From a virus, in the IMG/VR virus record IMGVR_UViG_3300046755_000228, positions 1-28,694 of that record: DNA of 28,694 nt. One strand, 5' to 3'. Made by a program: the position numbers and the translations under genes. The notes beneath the pieces are model-generated. The model searched no databases. It was given only the letters and a program-made list of their open reading frames with translations, and was not told where the DNA came from. This document shows, piece after piece, positions 16,767 through 24,560 of the stretch. How positions within the stretch are numbered: position 1 is the stretch's first letter; each line of letters starts with the position of its first letter.

Positions 16767-17483
16767 CTATCTGGCAAAGTAATTTATAATACCTTTGGTA
16801 TAAATGTCTTCCAAGATAGTCTTGTCCCTGTAGTAAATAGTCTCTTCTTTATTTGATCCAAAATAAGGCTCTGTGATAACAGAAGGGCAATGAGTCTTTG
16901 AAAGAAAGCCAGAACCTCTATCACTAGAAGTTTTAGATTTGATGCCCCTATTTTTCATTTGCGGGGTCTTTTCTTCTTGGGCTTTTAGCAAAGAGTCCGC
17001 TAAAGCTTTGGACGAGCTACTTGAATGCCAGTAAAGATATTCATAACCAGCCGCGCTTGGAGAGGCACTATTAAAATGTAGTTCAATAGCTATGTCAGCA
17101 TCATACTTTTTAACCTGATCCCCTATCCAAGACATGGCTGATCCATAACCGCTGCCTTCGTAATAATCAAAAACTTTACTTTCAATACCGTGAGATGATA
17201 ATTTTTGGCTAAGATTGTGAGCGATTTGACCATTGTATGTGTGTTCTGAAACTCCGTCAGTATTAACTGCTCCGTTATCGCCACTTCTACTGTGACCGAC
17301 ACATATGGCTATCTTTTTTCCAGTAGGCTCAACTGGAACCTCAATAGGCTCAGTAGGCTGCTCGTCTTCTTCTTCTTGTTCTTTCATTTCTTTTAACAAT
17401 GAGTCTAATTTAACGCCTTCCCATTCGAATGCTTTTTGAATATCCAAAAGCTGTTTATACTGTTTATCGGAAACTCTCATCAT
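16767..17483 (-). CDS. N-acetylmuramoyl-L-alanine amidase endolysin (Amidase_3 type)
   Basis: 238 residues. The amidase domain spans about 56-237: zinc ligands H64 (in CVGHS), E80 (in VSEHTYN) and H136 (in IELHFN), with catalytic E205 (in ITEPYF). It cleaves the amide bond between muramic acid and L-Ala in peptidoglycan, releasing progeny at lysis. The first 35 residues form a short helical region, joined by an acidic Glu/Pro/Thr linker (36-54). No signal peptide is seen, so it needs a holin or similar, and none is evident in this window. It is flanked by two plus-strand metallopeptidase-like genes, lying between terminase and portal. Either of two adjacent ATGs may be the start. Confidence 0.93.
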   Translation of the reverse strand: MMRVSDKQYKQLLDIQKAFEWEGVKLDSLLKEMKEQEEEDEQPTEPIEVPVEPTGKKIAICVGHSRSGDNGAVNTDGVSEHTYNGQIAHNLSQKLSSHGIESKVFDYYEGSGYGSAMSWIGDQVKKYDADIAIELHFNSASPSAAGYEYLYWHSSSSSKALADSLLKAQEEKTPQMKNRGIKSKTSSDRGSGFLSKTHCPSVITEPYFGSNKEETIYYRDKTILEDIYTKGIINYFAR

Positions 17484-17489
17484 AATAAA

Positions 17490-17520
17490 TTACACATTAA
17501 ACGATTGAATATATGTGTAA
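17490..17520. promoter_or_regulatory. Back-to-back GTGTAA motifs in an inverted repeat
   Basis: A minus-strand GTGTAA (17490-17495, 6 bases before the endolysin ATG) and a plus-strand GTGTAA (17515-17520, 9 bases before the lipoprotein ATG) form inverted ATTACACAT / ATGTGTAAT arms about 10 bases apart, pointing outward to both genes. Confidence 0.55.
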
Positions 17521-17529
17521 TTAGTTTAA

Positions 17530-18039
17530 ATGACAAGATTTTTATTTCTGCTATATCTAATTGTAATATTACTTCTTTCTAGTTGCGGAGGCGTAAGAGA
17601 AAAAACTCCAGAGAAGCCAATTACAAAAGAAGAATCAGTATCTGTTCAAAAGATAGTTTTTAAAAACATTTACAGAGACGTTCCAAAGTGGGAAGAAGAT
17701 GCCAAAGCTGGTGTGATCGAAGGCTTCAACAAGTCAAAGGGCGCTCATAGATATAAGACATTTTTTGAAGAGTCTGATAATCAAGTGGGTTTAAAAATAA
17801 GTTATTTCCCAAGAAGGTATGGTTCACGGTGGTCGCCTCATTACAAGGGCGAAACTTATGGATACTTCCAGAAGGGCGGCGGCATCATACCCCCGTCAGT
17901 AGGTATCACGGATAGGTTTCAAAACGACCCCAAATCGTTGTCATATATCGCCTCGCATGAAGCCGATCACTTTTTTGGCAGAGAACACACTAAAGATAAA
18001 ATAGGCTGGAAGCCTTGGCCTACTGAAGCTGTAAAATAA
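17530..18039 (+). CDS. Predicted lipoprotein with metzincin-type zinc motif
   Basis: 169 residues. The N-terminus has a basic residue, a hydrophobic core (4-16) and a lipobox ending LSSC, with C19 as the lipidated residue, so the mature protein should be anchored to a membrane. Near the C-terminus, HEADHFFGREH (143-153) gives a complete HExxHxxGxxH zinc site as in metzincins. Only 16 residues follow and no Met-turn methionine is present, so this is a minimal or divergent member. It may degrade a periplasmic or surface protein during infection or aid lysis; neither is shown. It is on the opposite strand to the endolysin and ends against the terminase stop. A GTGTAA motif precedes it. Confidence 0.85.
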   Translation: MTRFLFLLYLIVILLLSSCGGVREKTPEKPITKEESVSVQKIVFKNIYRDVPKWEEDAKAGVIEGFNKSKGAHRYKTFFEESDNQVGLKISYFPRRYGSRWSPHYKGETYGYFQKGGGIIPPSVGITDRFQNDPKSLSYIASHEADHFFGREHTKDKIGWKPWPTEAVK

Positions 18040-19932
18040 TCAAGCGCCAAAAGGAGTGAAGGTGTCAAACGTCTTTACCTCTTCTGTTGTATTCATCGCG
18101 TCAAAATAAGTTTTGATAGCCCAATTTCCCAATACAAGCGCAGAATAATTATCTTTTCTTGGTTTGTTCGGTCCAGTTTGACGAGACATATGTGGCGGCA
18201 ATCTAAAGGTTTGAGAGCCTTGAGGATTTGTCACCACTTCTACATTAGCACACTGTTGTTTTGTCTGTTCTATTTTAGAAACCTGATGATCTAAGAAATC
18301 AATTTTAGCAGCACCAGAAGATTGTTTTTTAACTCTTGTATCCCATTTCAAGTTTTCAATAGGAATATTTTTCTTCCGTTGTTTGTTAAAATTTTCATCA
18401 TGTGCTGGAGCAGCAAATAATATTCTTTTATGGTCGATGTTAGCTTGGAGCAATTCATTCGCTTGTCTAATCCAATTAGAAGAAGGCTTTCTTAAAATAC
18501 AATACTTATGCTGAGTCGGAGCCAGTTCTCTTTTGAAGGTATTTAAATCTTTAAGGTATGTCTCAGGCTTATCAAACTCGCCTTCTGTCTCTATGCCACT
18601 AAGATGAATTTTGCTTTCTTTAAATAGCTCACTCTCGTTGCAAGCAGAAACAAACTGAACGCCGCCAGCATAATCCAATACAACGCATTGAACATTAAAA
18701 TTAGTTATTAGATAATGGAAATACTGAATATGTTTTTTCAACCCTGTTCCAGCAAGACCGTAAGCATGGACCAGACAGCCCTTCTGAGAGCTTTCGTCTA
18801 ATTCGAATACTTCCATAGCAAAATCATCAGAGCCGCTGTCCTCAGACCAAGAGGGGTCAATTGCGACCACATACTTGCGGTCAGGGTTCCCCGCTATCTG
18901 AACAAAAGGTGCATCTCCGTCTGGAACTGTGCAAGCTGCCATTTTAGAAAGCTTAAAATATGAATCTGATTCTGATACAAATTGACCTCCATATTCTTTA
19001 TTGAATACAGCCTCAGACATAGTTTGCTTTGCTACTTGAAGCTGATTTTTGTCGTAAAGAGCCTTTGGCGCACAATCGTAACTCAATTGAAAGATAATTC
19101 TGTAGGCATCTGCATCAAACTCTTCATCTGCATCAGTTCTAATATCAACACCTAAGATAGCATCTCTATATTGACAATAAAGTTCATACATATACTCGAA
19201 AGTATAAGAAGGAGAAGAAAGCATGATAAGTTTGTTGTTGATCCATTTATACCTATCCTCCTCTTTCATTTTTCCATTGGCAATCAATTCGTCCTCTAAG
19301 GATGCCAAGTCTTCTCTCTCTGTTGGGTTGTCGATAACCCCAAGAAAAGGCAAAATGACTTCTTGAAAAATATTTTTTGGAATATTTAAAAACTCATCCA
19401 ATAGTAGAACAGAAAAACGAAAACCCCTGAGTCGAGAACCGTCTGCTAAAGGTAGTGCCATAGCTTTGCTCATTCCACAACTCAAAGTCCATTGATCTGT
19501 TCCTTTCTGTAAAGTGAACATAGGAGATGCCATAGCAGCGGCGGGTTTTTTGAGTATGTCTTCGCATTTTTGCAATATAAACTTAGCTTGTCTAAAACCA
19601 CTAGAAAGAACTCCAATATTTATGCCTTGTCTGAATATTAATTGAAGCATCACATAAATCGCAGCAGACCAAGTTTTAGACATACCGCGAGACAATACAA
19701 ACATTGAGAAGTCACCAATCATCATGCCCTTGATAAGCATTGCTTGAAAAGGGAAAAGCTTCATCCCAATAATCATCTCTGATGCCAAGGAAATATTATT
19801 CCTTAAAAATTTACATAAAAGAACTTTAGCTTCGCCCTCTTGGATGAAACCTTTTTTCTCTAATATCTCTTCGTTTATAGCCCTCGCAGAATACTCCATG
19901 CGATGACCTTGAATTCCTTTACTCCAAGCCAT
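18040..19932 (-). CDS. terL: Terminase large subunit
   Basis: 630 residues. It is the ATP-driven DNA packaging motor and genome-cutting nuclease. In the ATPase part, residues 80-88 (LSRGMSKTW) are the Walker A region, with Ser where the usual Gly stands before Lys-Thr; Walker B is VLLLDE (175-180) and the coupling motif is LSSPSY (238-243). In the RNase H-like nuclease part, D359 (in VVAIDPSW) and D420 (in VVLDYAGG) are likely metal ligands, with a later Asp near DNYSALVLGNW. The ATG overlaps the ERCC4 gene by 14 bases, so the two are probably translated together. The start is supported by this coupling. Confidence 0.95.
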   Translation of the reverse strand: MAWSKGIQGHRMEYSARAINEEILEKKGFIQEGEAKVLLCKFLRNNISLASEMIIGMKLFPFQAMLIKGMMIGDFSMFVLSRGMSKTWSAAIYVMLQLIFRQGINIGVLSSGFRQAKFILQKCEDILKKPAAAMASPMFTLQKGTDQWTLSCGMSKAMALPLADGSRLRGFRFSVLLLDEFLNIPKNIFQEVILPFLGVIDNPTEREDLASLEDELIANGKMKEEDRYKWINNKLIMLSSPSYTFEYMYELYCQYRDAILGVDIRTDADEEFDADAYRIIFQLSYDCAPKALYDKNQLQVAKQTMSEAVFNKEYGGQFVSESDSYFKLSKMAACTVPDGDAPFVQIAGNPDRKYVVAIDPSWSEDSGSDDFAMEVFELDESSQKGCLVHAYGLAGTGLKKHIQYFHYLITNFNVQCVVLDYAGGVQFVSACNESELFKESKIHLSGIETEGEFDKPETYLKDLNTFKRELAPTQHKYCILRKPSSNWIRQANELLQANIDHKRILFAAPAHDENFNKQRKKNIPIENLKWDTRVKKQSSGAAKIDFLDHQVSKIEQTKQQCANVEVVTNPQGSQTFRLPPHMSRQTGPNKPRKDNYSALVLGNWAIKTYFDAMNTTEEVKTFDTFTPFGA

Positions 19933-20845
19933 GTCTTTGATCTAAAAAATATTGAAAATCGCAATCCCATAAAATAGGACCGTTAAATAATATACGCTTT
20001 GTTATATCGTTAGCTTCTTCTCTGCTATCGCAGAATACAATTTGACTGCTCTCTGGATAAGAAAGAAGAAAGTTTCTTACGTTATGAAAGATGTAATTTA
20101 GTTTGGAAGGATGCCTAGAACTCTCATTTTCTTGTTCTATTTGCTTTATGCTGGCTTCAACAACTACAAAAAGATAAGAGTCAAACTGCTTTGCCCTTTG
20201 CGCTTCTTGTTTGAACCTTTGATAGCCTTTTCCAAATGTTCCTTTGAAATCTTCTAAGCTCTTTCTGTCTACATAAGTTTTATTAAAAAAATTTCCAGAA
20301 GCAACGTAGTCGCCAAAATCTAATTTATTGATAATGCTATTTTTAAATTCAAAAGGCTTTTGCTCTCTAGTGTCTACAAAGACCGTCATTTCATCTAGTC
20401 CCTTGTCTCTATCCCAAAAGCTCTTAGGCAATTTTTCTGTATATATTTGCCTCAAATCAGATTGATCAGCAAAACAAGCACAAGATTCAAATAATTTTTT
20501 GATAACCTTAACACCAGAGAGCTTACTAAATTTAAAATAATTATCACAAGGAATAAAGTCTATGTTTTTATATTTAGCATGAGCTAAAAATTCTTCTAAA
20601 TATACTTTACGGGATTCTGAAACTGACGCAGAAGAATAATAAGCCTCTCTGTTTTCTGATGAATTGAAAAATGTAGAGAAGTATTTGTCCCTGCTCTTGA
20701 ACTTTATTAGAAATCCATCGTGTAAGTCTAAGCGAGGATAGTGGGTATGGTAATATACCTCTTGACCTCCATGAACCTTAACGTGGGAATGAAGACCTCT
20801 TAGTGTTTTAAATGTAGCGCCACATTGTTTGCAAGTAACACTCAT
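19919..20845 (-). CDS. C2H2 zinc finger + ERCC4-type nuclease
   Basis: 308 residues. A classical zinc finger lies at residues 5-25 (C5, C8, H21, H25; spacing C-x2-C-x12-H-x3-H). Residues 153-240 are an ERCC4/XPF-like nuclease: DTRE at 158-161, GD at 178-179, DRKxxxD at 193-199 (the family has ERKxxxD, here Asp for Glu) and a VVVEAS strand. The family cuts branched or flapped DNA. A middle region (30-140) is not recognised. Wedged between the DNA-binding candidate and TerL with overlaps at both ends, it may trim or resolve branches for packaging, as T4 endonuclease VII does; this is inference. The start ATGA overlaps the preceding stop. Confidence 0.87.
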   Translation of the reverse strand: MSVTCKQCGATFKTLRGLHSHVKVHGGQEVYYHTHYPRLDLHDGFLIKFKSRDKYFSTFFNSSENREAYYSSASVSESRKVYLEEFLAHAKYKNIDFIPCDNYFKFSKLSGVKVIKKLFESCACFADQSDLRQIYTEKLPKSFWDRDKGLDEMTVFVDTREQKPFEFKNSIINKLDFGDYVASGNFFNKTYVDRKSLEDFKGTFGKGYQRFKQEAQRAKQFDSYLFVVVEASIKQIEQENESSRHPSKLNYIFHNVRNFLLSYPESSQIVFCDSREEANDITKRILFNGPILWDCDFQYFLDQRHGLE

Positions 20846-21906
20846 AAGAGTTCTTCTTTGCTTGTTCCAAATATACGAGCTTTGTATTCGTCTAAAGATT
20901 CTAATCTATCTGCCTCTTCTTCAACAAGCGACAGTCTTTGTTCTGCCATCATTACTAGCCTTTGTCTTTCCTCTTCGTCTTGAAAGGCTTCTACTAAAGA
21001 AAGAATGTTTTGAGTGTTTACCCCTTTTTTCTCTAGTTTTTTGGCTCTATCGCCATTTAGTTTTTGAGTTAAGCTTTCGATTCTTTTTTCACAAGCGTTC
21101 AACTCTTCGTTGGTTGCCTTAATATGTTCTGTAAGGCGCATATTGATGTCTTGACTTTCAAGCTCCTCATTTTCAAGCATATCCGTAAAAATATCCATTC
21201 TGTTTTGAATGTGCTTGGCCCTTACAAAATTAGAACAAATCATCATGTAAAGGTTAAGTTCATCAGTGGTTAAATCTGGTTTATCCCATGTCGCTCTTAC
21301 AAATTCTGATTCAAACAAATCCCTGTCTGCATCTGTTCGATAAGCATTAACTGTAGTAATTAATTTATGAATGTTTAAATACTCAAGTAGCTTTTCCGTA
21401 TTCTTCCTTTGCTTTGCAGGAAGTTCATCAGGGTTTTCTTTTAAATTTGTGCCGCACCACTTGTTGCACCTTCTGATAGCCATAGAATGAGACTTTGGGG
21501 AGTGCCATTTTCCATCTGCGGCTTTAGCACTTGAGTCAATTATATCTGGTCTGAACTTTTCTAAAAATTCAATAACCGACCTGTGATTTGCATCTAGTGA
21601 TTTAACGTCAGGTGTTTGAAATACAACTCTTGCAATCTCAAGAGGGGTCATTGACGAAGAAACTTGACTAGACATCAAAACAGACTTTTGACTTTCTGTT
21701 AATTGAACATTGGTTTTTTTTGTGCTTTTAGTTGTATTGTATTTCATTCCCTCTGAAACAAGGAAATCTCTAACCGCACGACCTTCTTGCGATCTGCCGT
21801 CAAGGTCTTCGTTTTTGAAAACGTTTTTGGTAATCTCAATCAGGTCTTGAGTCACTTTAAAAGTGTTTCTAATAGCCTCCCTCTGCTCTGCTGTTAGCTC
21901 AATCAT
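20842..21906 (-). CDS. Putative DNA-binding coiled-coil protein, possible terminase small subunit
   Basis: 354 residues. Residues 4-53 and 69-118 look like a duplicated helical module: each begins LTxxQ, has an EIxxxVF helix and ends near VxxFL, as for tandem helix-turn-helix domains. Residues about 220-345 are Glu/Lys/Leu-rich and coiled coil. Its place two genes before TerL and overlap with the ERCC4 gene fit a small terminase subunit or other packaging factor, but the length is well above usual small terminases. Assignment is by order and architecture only. Confidence 0.7.
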   Translation of the reverse strand: MIELTAEQREAIRNTFKVTQDLIEITKNVFKNEDLDGRSQEGRAVRDFLVSEGMKYNTTKSTKKTNVQLTESQKSVLMSSQVSSSMTPLEIARVVFQTPDVKSLDANHRSVIEFLEKFRPDIIDSSAKAADGKWHSPKSHSMAIRRCNKWCGTNLKENPDELPAKQRKNTEKLLEYLNIHKLITTVNAYRTDADRDLFESEFVRATWDKPDLTTDELNLYMMICSNFVRAKHIQNRMDIFTDMLENEELESQDINMRLTEHIKATNEELNACEKRIESLTQKLNGDRAKKLEKKGVNTQNILSLVEAFQDEEERQRLVMMAEQRLSLVEEEADRLESLDEYKARIFGTSKEELL

Positions 21907-22586
21907 TATTCAATAATGTCTTCAGAGTTAAGTATTTCACGGGCTAATTCAGCAAATCTCTTTTTTAGGTTATCTAATTGCTTATACCGCTTTTTCTTTT
22001 TGGCGCTTTCTGGTTTGAAACCCATTTTAGAAGCCACTTCTTCGTCAGATTTTTTTTCAAGAAACAACATTGTATAGACCTCTTTGTGTCTTTCATTGTT
22101 TAATTCTCTTAAAACTATATTATGTAATTTATCTGCGCTTTTTTCGTAATCGAATTCATCATATAACTCCGTTGAAGCTGTTATAACCCTACCTTCTAAT
22201 GGCAGAGGTAATTTAACATCGTAAACTTTTTTCTTCTTTTTTAGCCACTTAGCATAATCTGGACAGGAATCGTCTTGCTGTTTTGATCTTGTAAATGCAC
22301 ATCCATCTTCAGAAACATAATGCTTACATCTCAAACACGGTTTAGAAAAAGTAAGGTAATGATTCCTTATTAAATTTCTAATTTGATTCTGAACGACCTG
22401 TCTGCACCACGGTTTAAACGGTCTTTCTTGTATCCATAAATCCCATTTCTCATTGATGTGAATACGGATTATCTGTTTTACATCATCGTAATCAAACCAT
22501 TGAATAGCATCTAATTGCCATTTACTCCTATTTATGTCGAGAAGCTGATCAATCTCTTCGATCTTGTCTTCGAAGCTTTCTCGCAT
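21906..22586 (-). CDS. Sigma-factor-like transcription protein with zinc insertion
   Basis: 226 residues. Residues about 28-80 resemble sigma region 2 (IRIHINEKWDLWI, then FKPWCRQVVQNQIRNLIRNHY-like helices). A cysteine cluster follows (C84, C87, C96, C108), probably binding zinc. Residues about 163-212 resemble region 4: an LNNERHKEVYTMLFL helix, DEEVASKMGF as helix-turn-helix, and a basic recognition helix with KKKKRYKQL. The layout is like late-gene sigma factors of T4 gp55 type and sigma-like genes in uncultured marine phages. It should direct host RNA polymerase to phage late promoters; the GTGTAA motif is a candidate target (inference). The ATG follows the zinc-ribbon gene stop by 4 bases. 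Confidence 0.8.
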   Translation of the reverse strand: MRESFEDKIEEIDQLLDINRSKWQLDAIQWFDYDDVKQIIRIHINEKWDLWIQERPFKPWCRQVVQNQIRNLIRNHYLTFSKPCLRCKHYVSEDGCAFTRSKQQDDSCPDYAKWLKKKKKVYDVKLPLPLEGRVITASTELYDEFDYEKSADKLHNIVLRELNNERHKEVYTMLFLEKKSDEEVASKMGFKPESAKKKKRYKQLDNLKKRFAELAREILNSEDIIE

Positions 22587-22590
22587 GTTA

Positions 22591-22956
22591 TCACTTGCCG
22601 AGTTCCCTGCTTTTAGTCACCTTACCAAATTCTTTCATGGTAGATTTAACTACATCTTTCCCCTTGAAACCTTTGGGGCGATGATGCCGCGCAGAAGGTG
22701 CATCAGATCCAGCAATAGACCCGAATGTAGGAAAGCCAGAGTTGTCTACTTGAGTAGACCAGCCTTGAGATAATTTATCTTTGTTTAATTGAGGCATTTG
22801 CTCAGATTCTTCTAAAACCTCTTCTTCAGAAGAATTAGCTCTAGAGACGATAGCACCGCCTACGTTAAAAGGTTGCCCACATCCAGCGCAGAATTTAGGC
22901 TTAACGCTCTCAAATAAGTTTTTATGTCCACACTGGACGCAAAATTCGTGCATCAT
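22591..22956 (-). CDS. Zinc-ribbon protein
   Basis: 121 residues. Residues 6-26 form a zinc ribbon (C6, C9, C23, C26; CxxCG twice). The rest is hydrophilic and probably disordered, with Ser/Glu runs and a basic C-terminus (RPKGFKGKDVVKS). It leads the overlapping set that contains the sigma-like factor, ERCC4 nuclease and TerL, so it may act in transcription or DNA processing. Two adjacent ATGs can start it; GTGTAA lies 13 bases upstream of the first. Confidence 0.75.
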   Translation of the reverse strand: MMHEFCVQCGHKNLFESVKPKFCAGCGQPFNVGGAIVSRANSSEEEVLEESEQMPQLNKDKLSQGWSTQVDNSGFPTFGSIAGSDAPSARHHRPKGFKGKDVVKSTMKEFGKVTKSRELGK

Positions 22957-22969
22957 TACAAAATTTTGG

Positions 22970-22975
22970 TTACAC
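22970..22975 (-). promoter_or_regulatory. GTGTAA motif before zinc-ribbon/sigma/terminase gene set
   Basis: GTGTAA on the minus strand, 13 bases before the first ATG at 22956. It is the only such motif before the five coupled genes that end with TerL. Confidence 0.5.
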
Positions 22976-23020
22976 GTAATTATAAATGTTTGGAAAGATT
23001 ATTACAATTAAATAATTTTG

Positions 23021-23049
23021 TTGATAGTGTTTTTTTCTTTACTTATAAT
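23021..23049 (+). promoter_or_regulatory. Sigma-70-type promoter of surface-modification cassette
   Basis: TTGATA (23021-23026), a 17-base spacer, and TATAAT (23044-23049): near-perfect housekeeping promoter boxes. The expected transcript start is about 6-7 bases before ATG 23063. It differs from the GTGTAA motif of the structural genes. Confidence 0.75.
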
Positions 23050-23062
23050 AAAAAGAATCTAC

Positions 23063-23983
23063 ATGAATAAATCACTTTTCAAGTTGATACCAGAGAGGAT
23101 AAATCATTCTAATAAAAATAGGATACCTTGTTTTTGTATTTTCTATGCGCCAAGATTCTCATTTGACCAAAAAGACGCTCATCGCTCTAAGAATTTATGT
23201 AAAGAAGATTTAAAAAATATTACTGTAAAAGGGGGCAAAGGCTTTTGGGATACATACGTTAAAAATTTCTTAGACTTTTCAGAAGAGAATCATTGCGCGG
23301 TAGCAATTTCTAAAAATATATTTAATATAATTTTGCCAGAATTGAGCGATAATGTCGATGTTTTTATTTTTGAAGATCCTTTGTTGATTGGACACGGAGC
23401 TTGTTTTAGATATTGTTTGTTAGATTTTTATAAATCAGCCCTCTTCTTTGACACTGACCATTCAGCAGATACGGTGTTAGGCTCTCAAGAAATAATTCAT
23501 TCTGTATTAAAACAAAATCGTGGCGTAGAATTTATAAGAAGGAACCCTGCTTTGTCTCCACTAGGAAATAAGGAGTTTTACAGACATACAATGGGTTCTG
23601 GAATCTATATAAAAAACATAGGGGTTTCAATAGCCTCGTTTTTTCAAGATCAAATTCCAATTGGTTTTTCTGTCGATGATTGGCTAAATATCGACGGAAC
23701 GCAGAACAATTATGAAAAAGAAAATAATACTGTAAGGAGATTCTCGACTACATATCAGAAACCTAACTTTAAATATACTGCAAAAAAATGGGCAGACTTC
23801 CCCTACTACGGATATGACGAATTTTTGTTAGGTTTATTGTATGAAAAAAAATATAAAGAAAGAGAGAAAAATGCACTTATTAGTGATTACAGATCAAATG
23901 AAAAGATTTTTAATAAACCAACATTTAAGAAAGAAAAATATCTAAAAGATATTGAGGAAACAAAAACTGTTTATGAATTTTGA
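23063..23983 (+). CDS. Putative glycosyltransferase-like protein
   Basis: 306 residues from ATG 23063; an upstream in-frame TTG (23018) would overlap the promoter boxes and is rejected. The segment ALFFDTDHS (126-134) has a DxD-like pair (D130, D132) after a hydrophobic strand, as in nucleotide-sugar transferases, and a GYDEFLLGLL segment occurs near residue 250. This is weak family evidence, but the neighbours (FkbM methyltransferase and sulfotransferase-like) fit glycan modification. The gene is AT-rich and on the plus strand, unlike its surroundings, suggesting acquisition. Its end overlaps the next gene by 11 bases. It could instead be an uncharacterised enzyme. Confidence 0.65.
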   Translation: MNKSLFKLIPERINHSNKNRIPCFCIFYAPRFSFDQKDAHRSKNLCKEDLKNITVKGGKGFWDTYVKNFLDFSEENHCAVAISKNIFNIILPELSDNVDVFIFEDPLLIGHGACFRYCLLDFYKSALFFDTDHSADTVLGSQEIIHSVLKQNRGVEFIRRNPALSPLGNKEFYRHTMGSGIYIKNIGVSIASFFQDQIPIGFSVDDWLNIDGTQNNYEKENNTVRRFSTTYQKPNFKYTAKKWADFPYYGYDEFLLGLLYEKKYKEREKNALISDYRSNEKIFNKPTFKKEKYLKDIEETKTVYEF

Positions 23984-24560
23984 TTTTATAGAGATAGGCG
24001 CTAATACTTGGAGAAACCTATACACAAGAAAAAACGGTATTGGGATAATCATAGAACCTGTTACCGAATATTTTAAGAAAATACCTAGTTTGCCCAATTT
24101 GATTAGGATAAACGCTGCCATAGTCGATGACAAGGTAGAATTACGCGAAGATGGGCGTATAGAGTTTTTCTATTTTTCTGAAAGTTACATTCCAGAAGAT
24201 AAACCTTGGCTAAGAGGTTGCGGATCAATTTTTCCCAATCAAAACAGAAATTTTAATGAATACAAAAAAAGAACTGTTGTGCCAGCGATAAACATCAGGT
24301 CTTTGTTTCAAACTTACGATGTTAAAGAGGTTGATTACCTAAAATTTGATGTAGAAGGCATGGACTCTCGACTTCTTTACTCTTTACTGACTTGGAACAA
24401 ATGCCCTTTTATCAAAACAGTCCAATTCGAAGCTAACATAAAAACAAATCAAAAAGACCTAGAATTAGTAAAGTCAGCTTTGATAGAAAAAGGTTTTGAA
24501 ATAATAAAAGAAACTAAACAGGATATTATTGCGGAGAACAGAACAATTGAAACACTTTGA
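23973..24560 (+). CDS. FkbM-family methyltransferase
   Basis: 195 residues from ATG 23973 (a TTG at 23952 is also in frame). SAM-binding motif I is DFIEIGANTW (4-13), an acidic residue follows a second strand (IIIEP, E28), and VDYLKFDVEGMD (120-131) is the typical FkbM C-terminal motif. Members O-methylate sugars or small molecules, often in polysaccharide clusters. Starting at residue 4 the domain has almost no N-terminal extension, so it is short but complete-looking. It overlaps both neighbours, forming one operon with the promoter at 23021. Likely target is a surface glycan of the host or phage. Confidence 0.85.
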   Translation: MNFDFIEIGANTWRNLYTRKNGIGIIIEPVTEYFKKIPSLPNLIRINAAIVDDKVELREDGRIEFFYFSESYIPEDKPWLRGCGSIFPNQNRNFNEYKKRTVVPAINIRSLFQTYDVKEVDYLKFDVEGMDSRLLYSLLTWNKCPFIKTVQFEANIKTNQKDLELVKSALIEKGFEIIKETKQDIIAENRTIETL

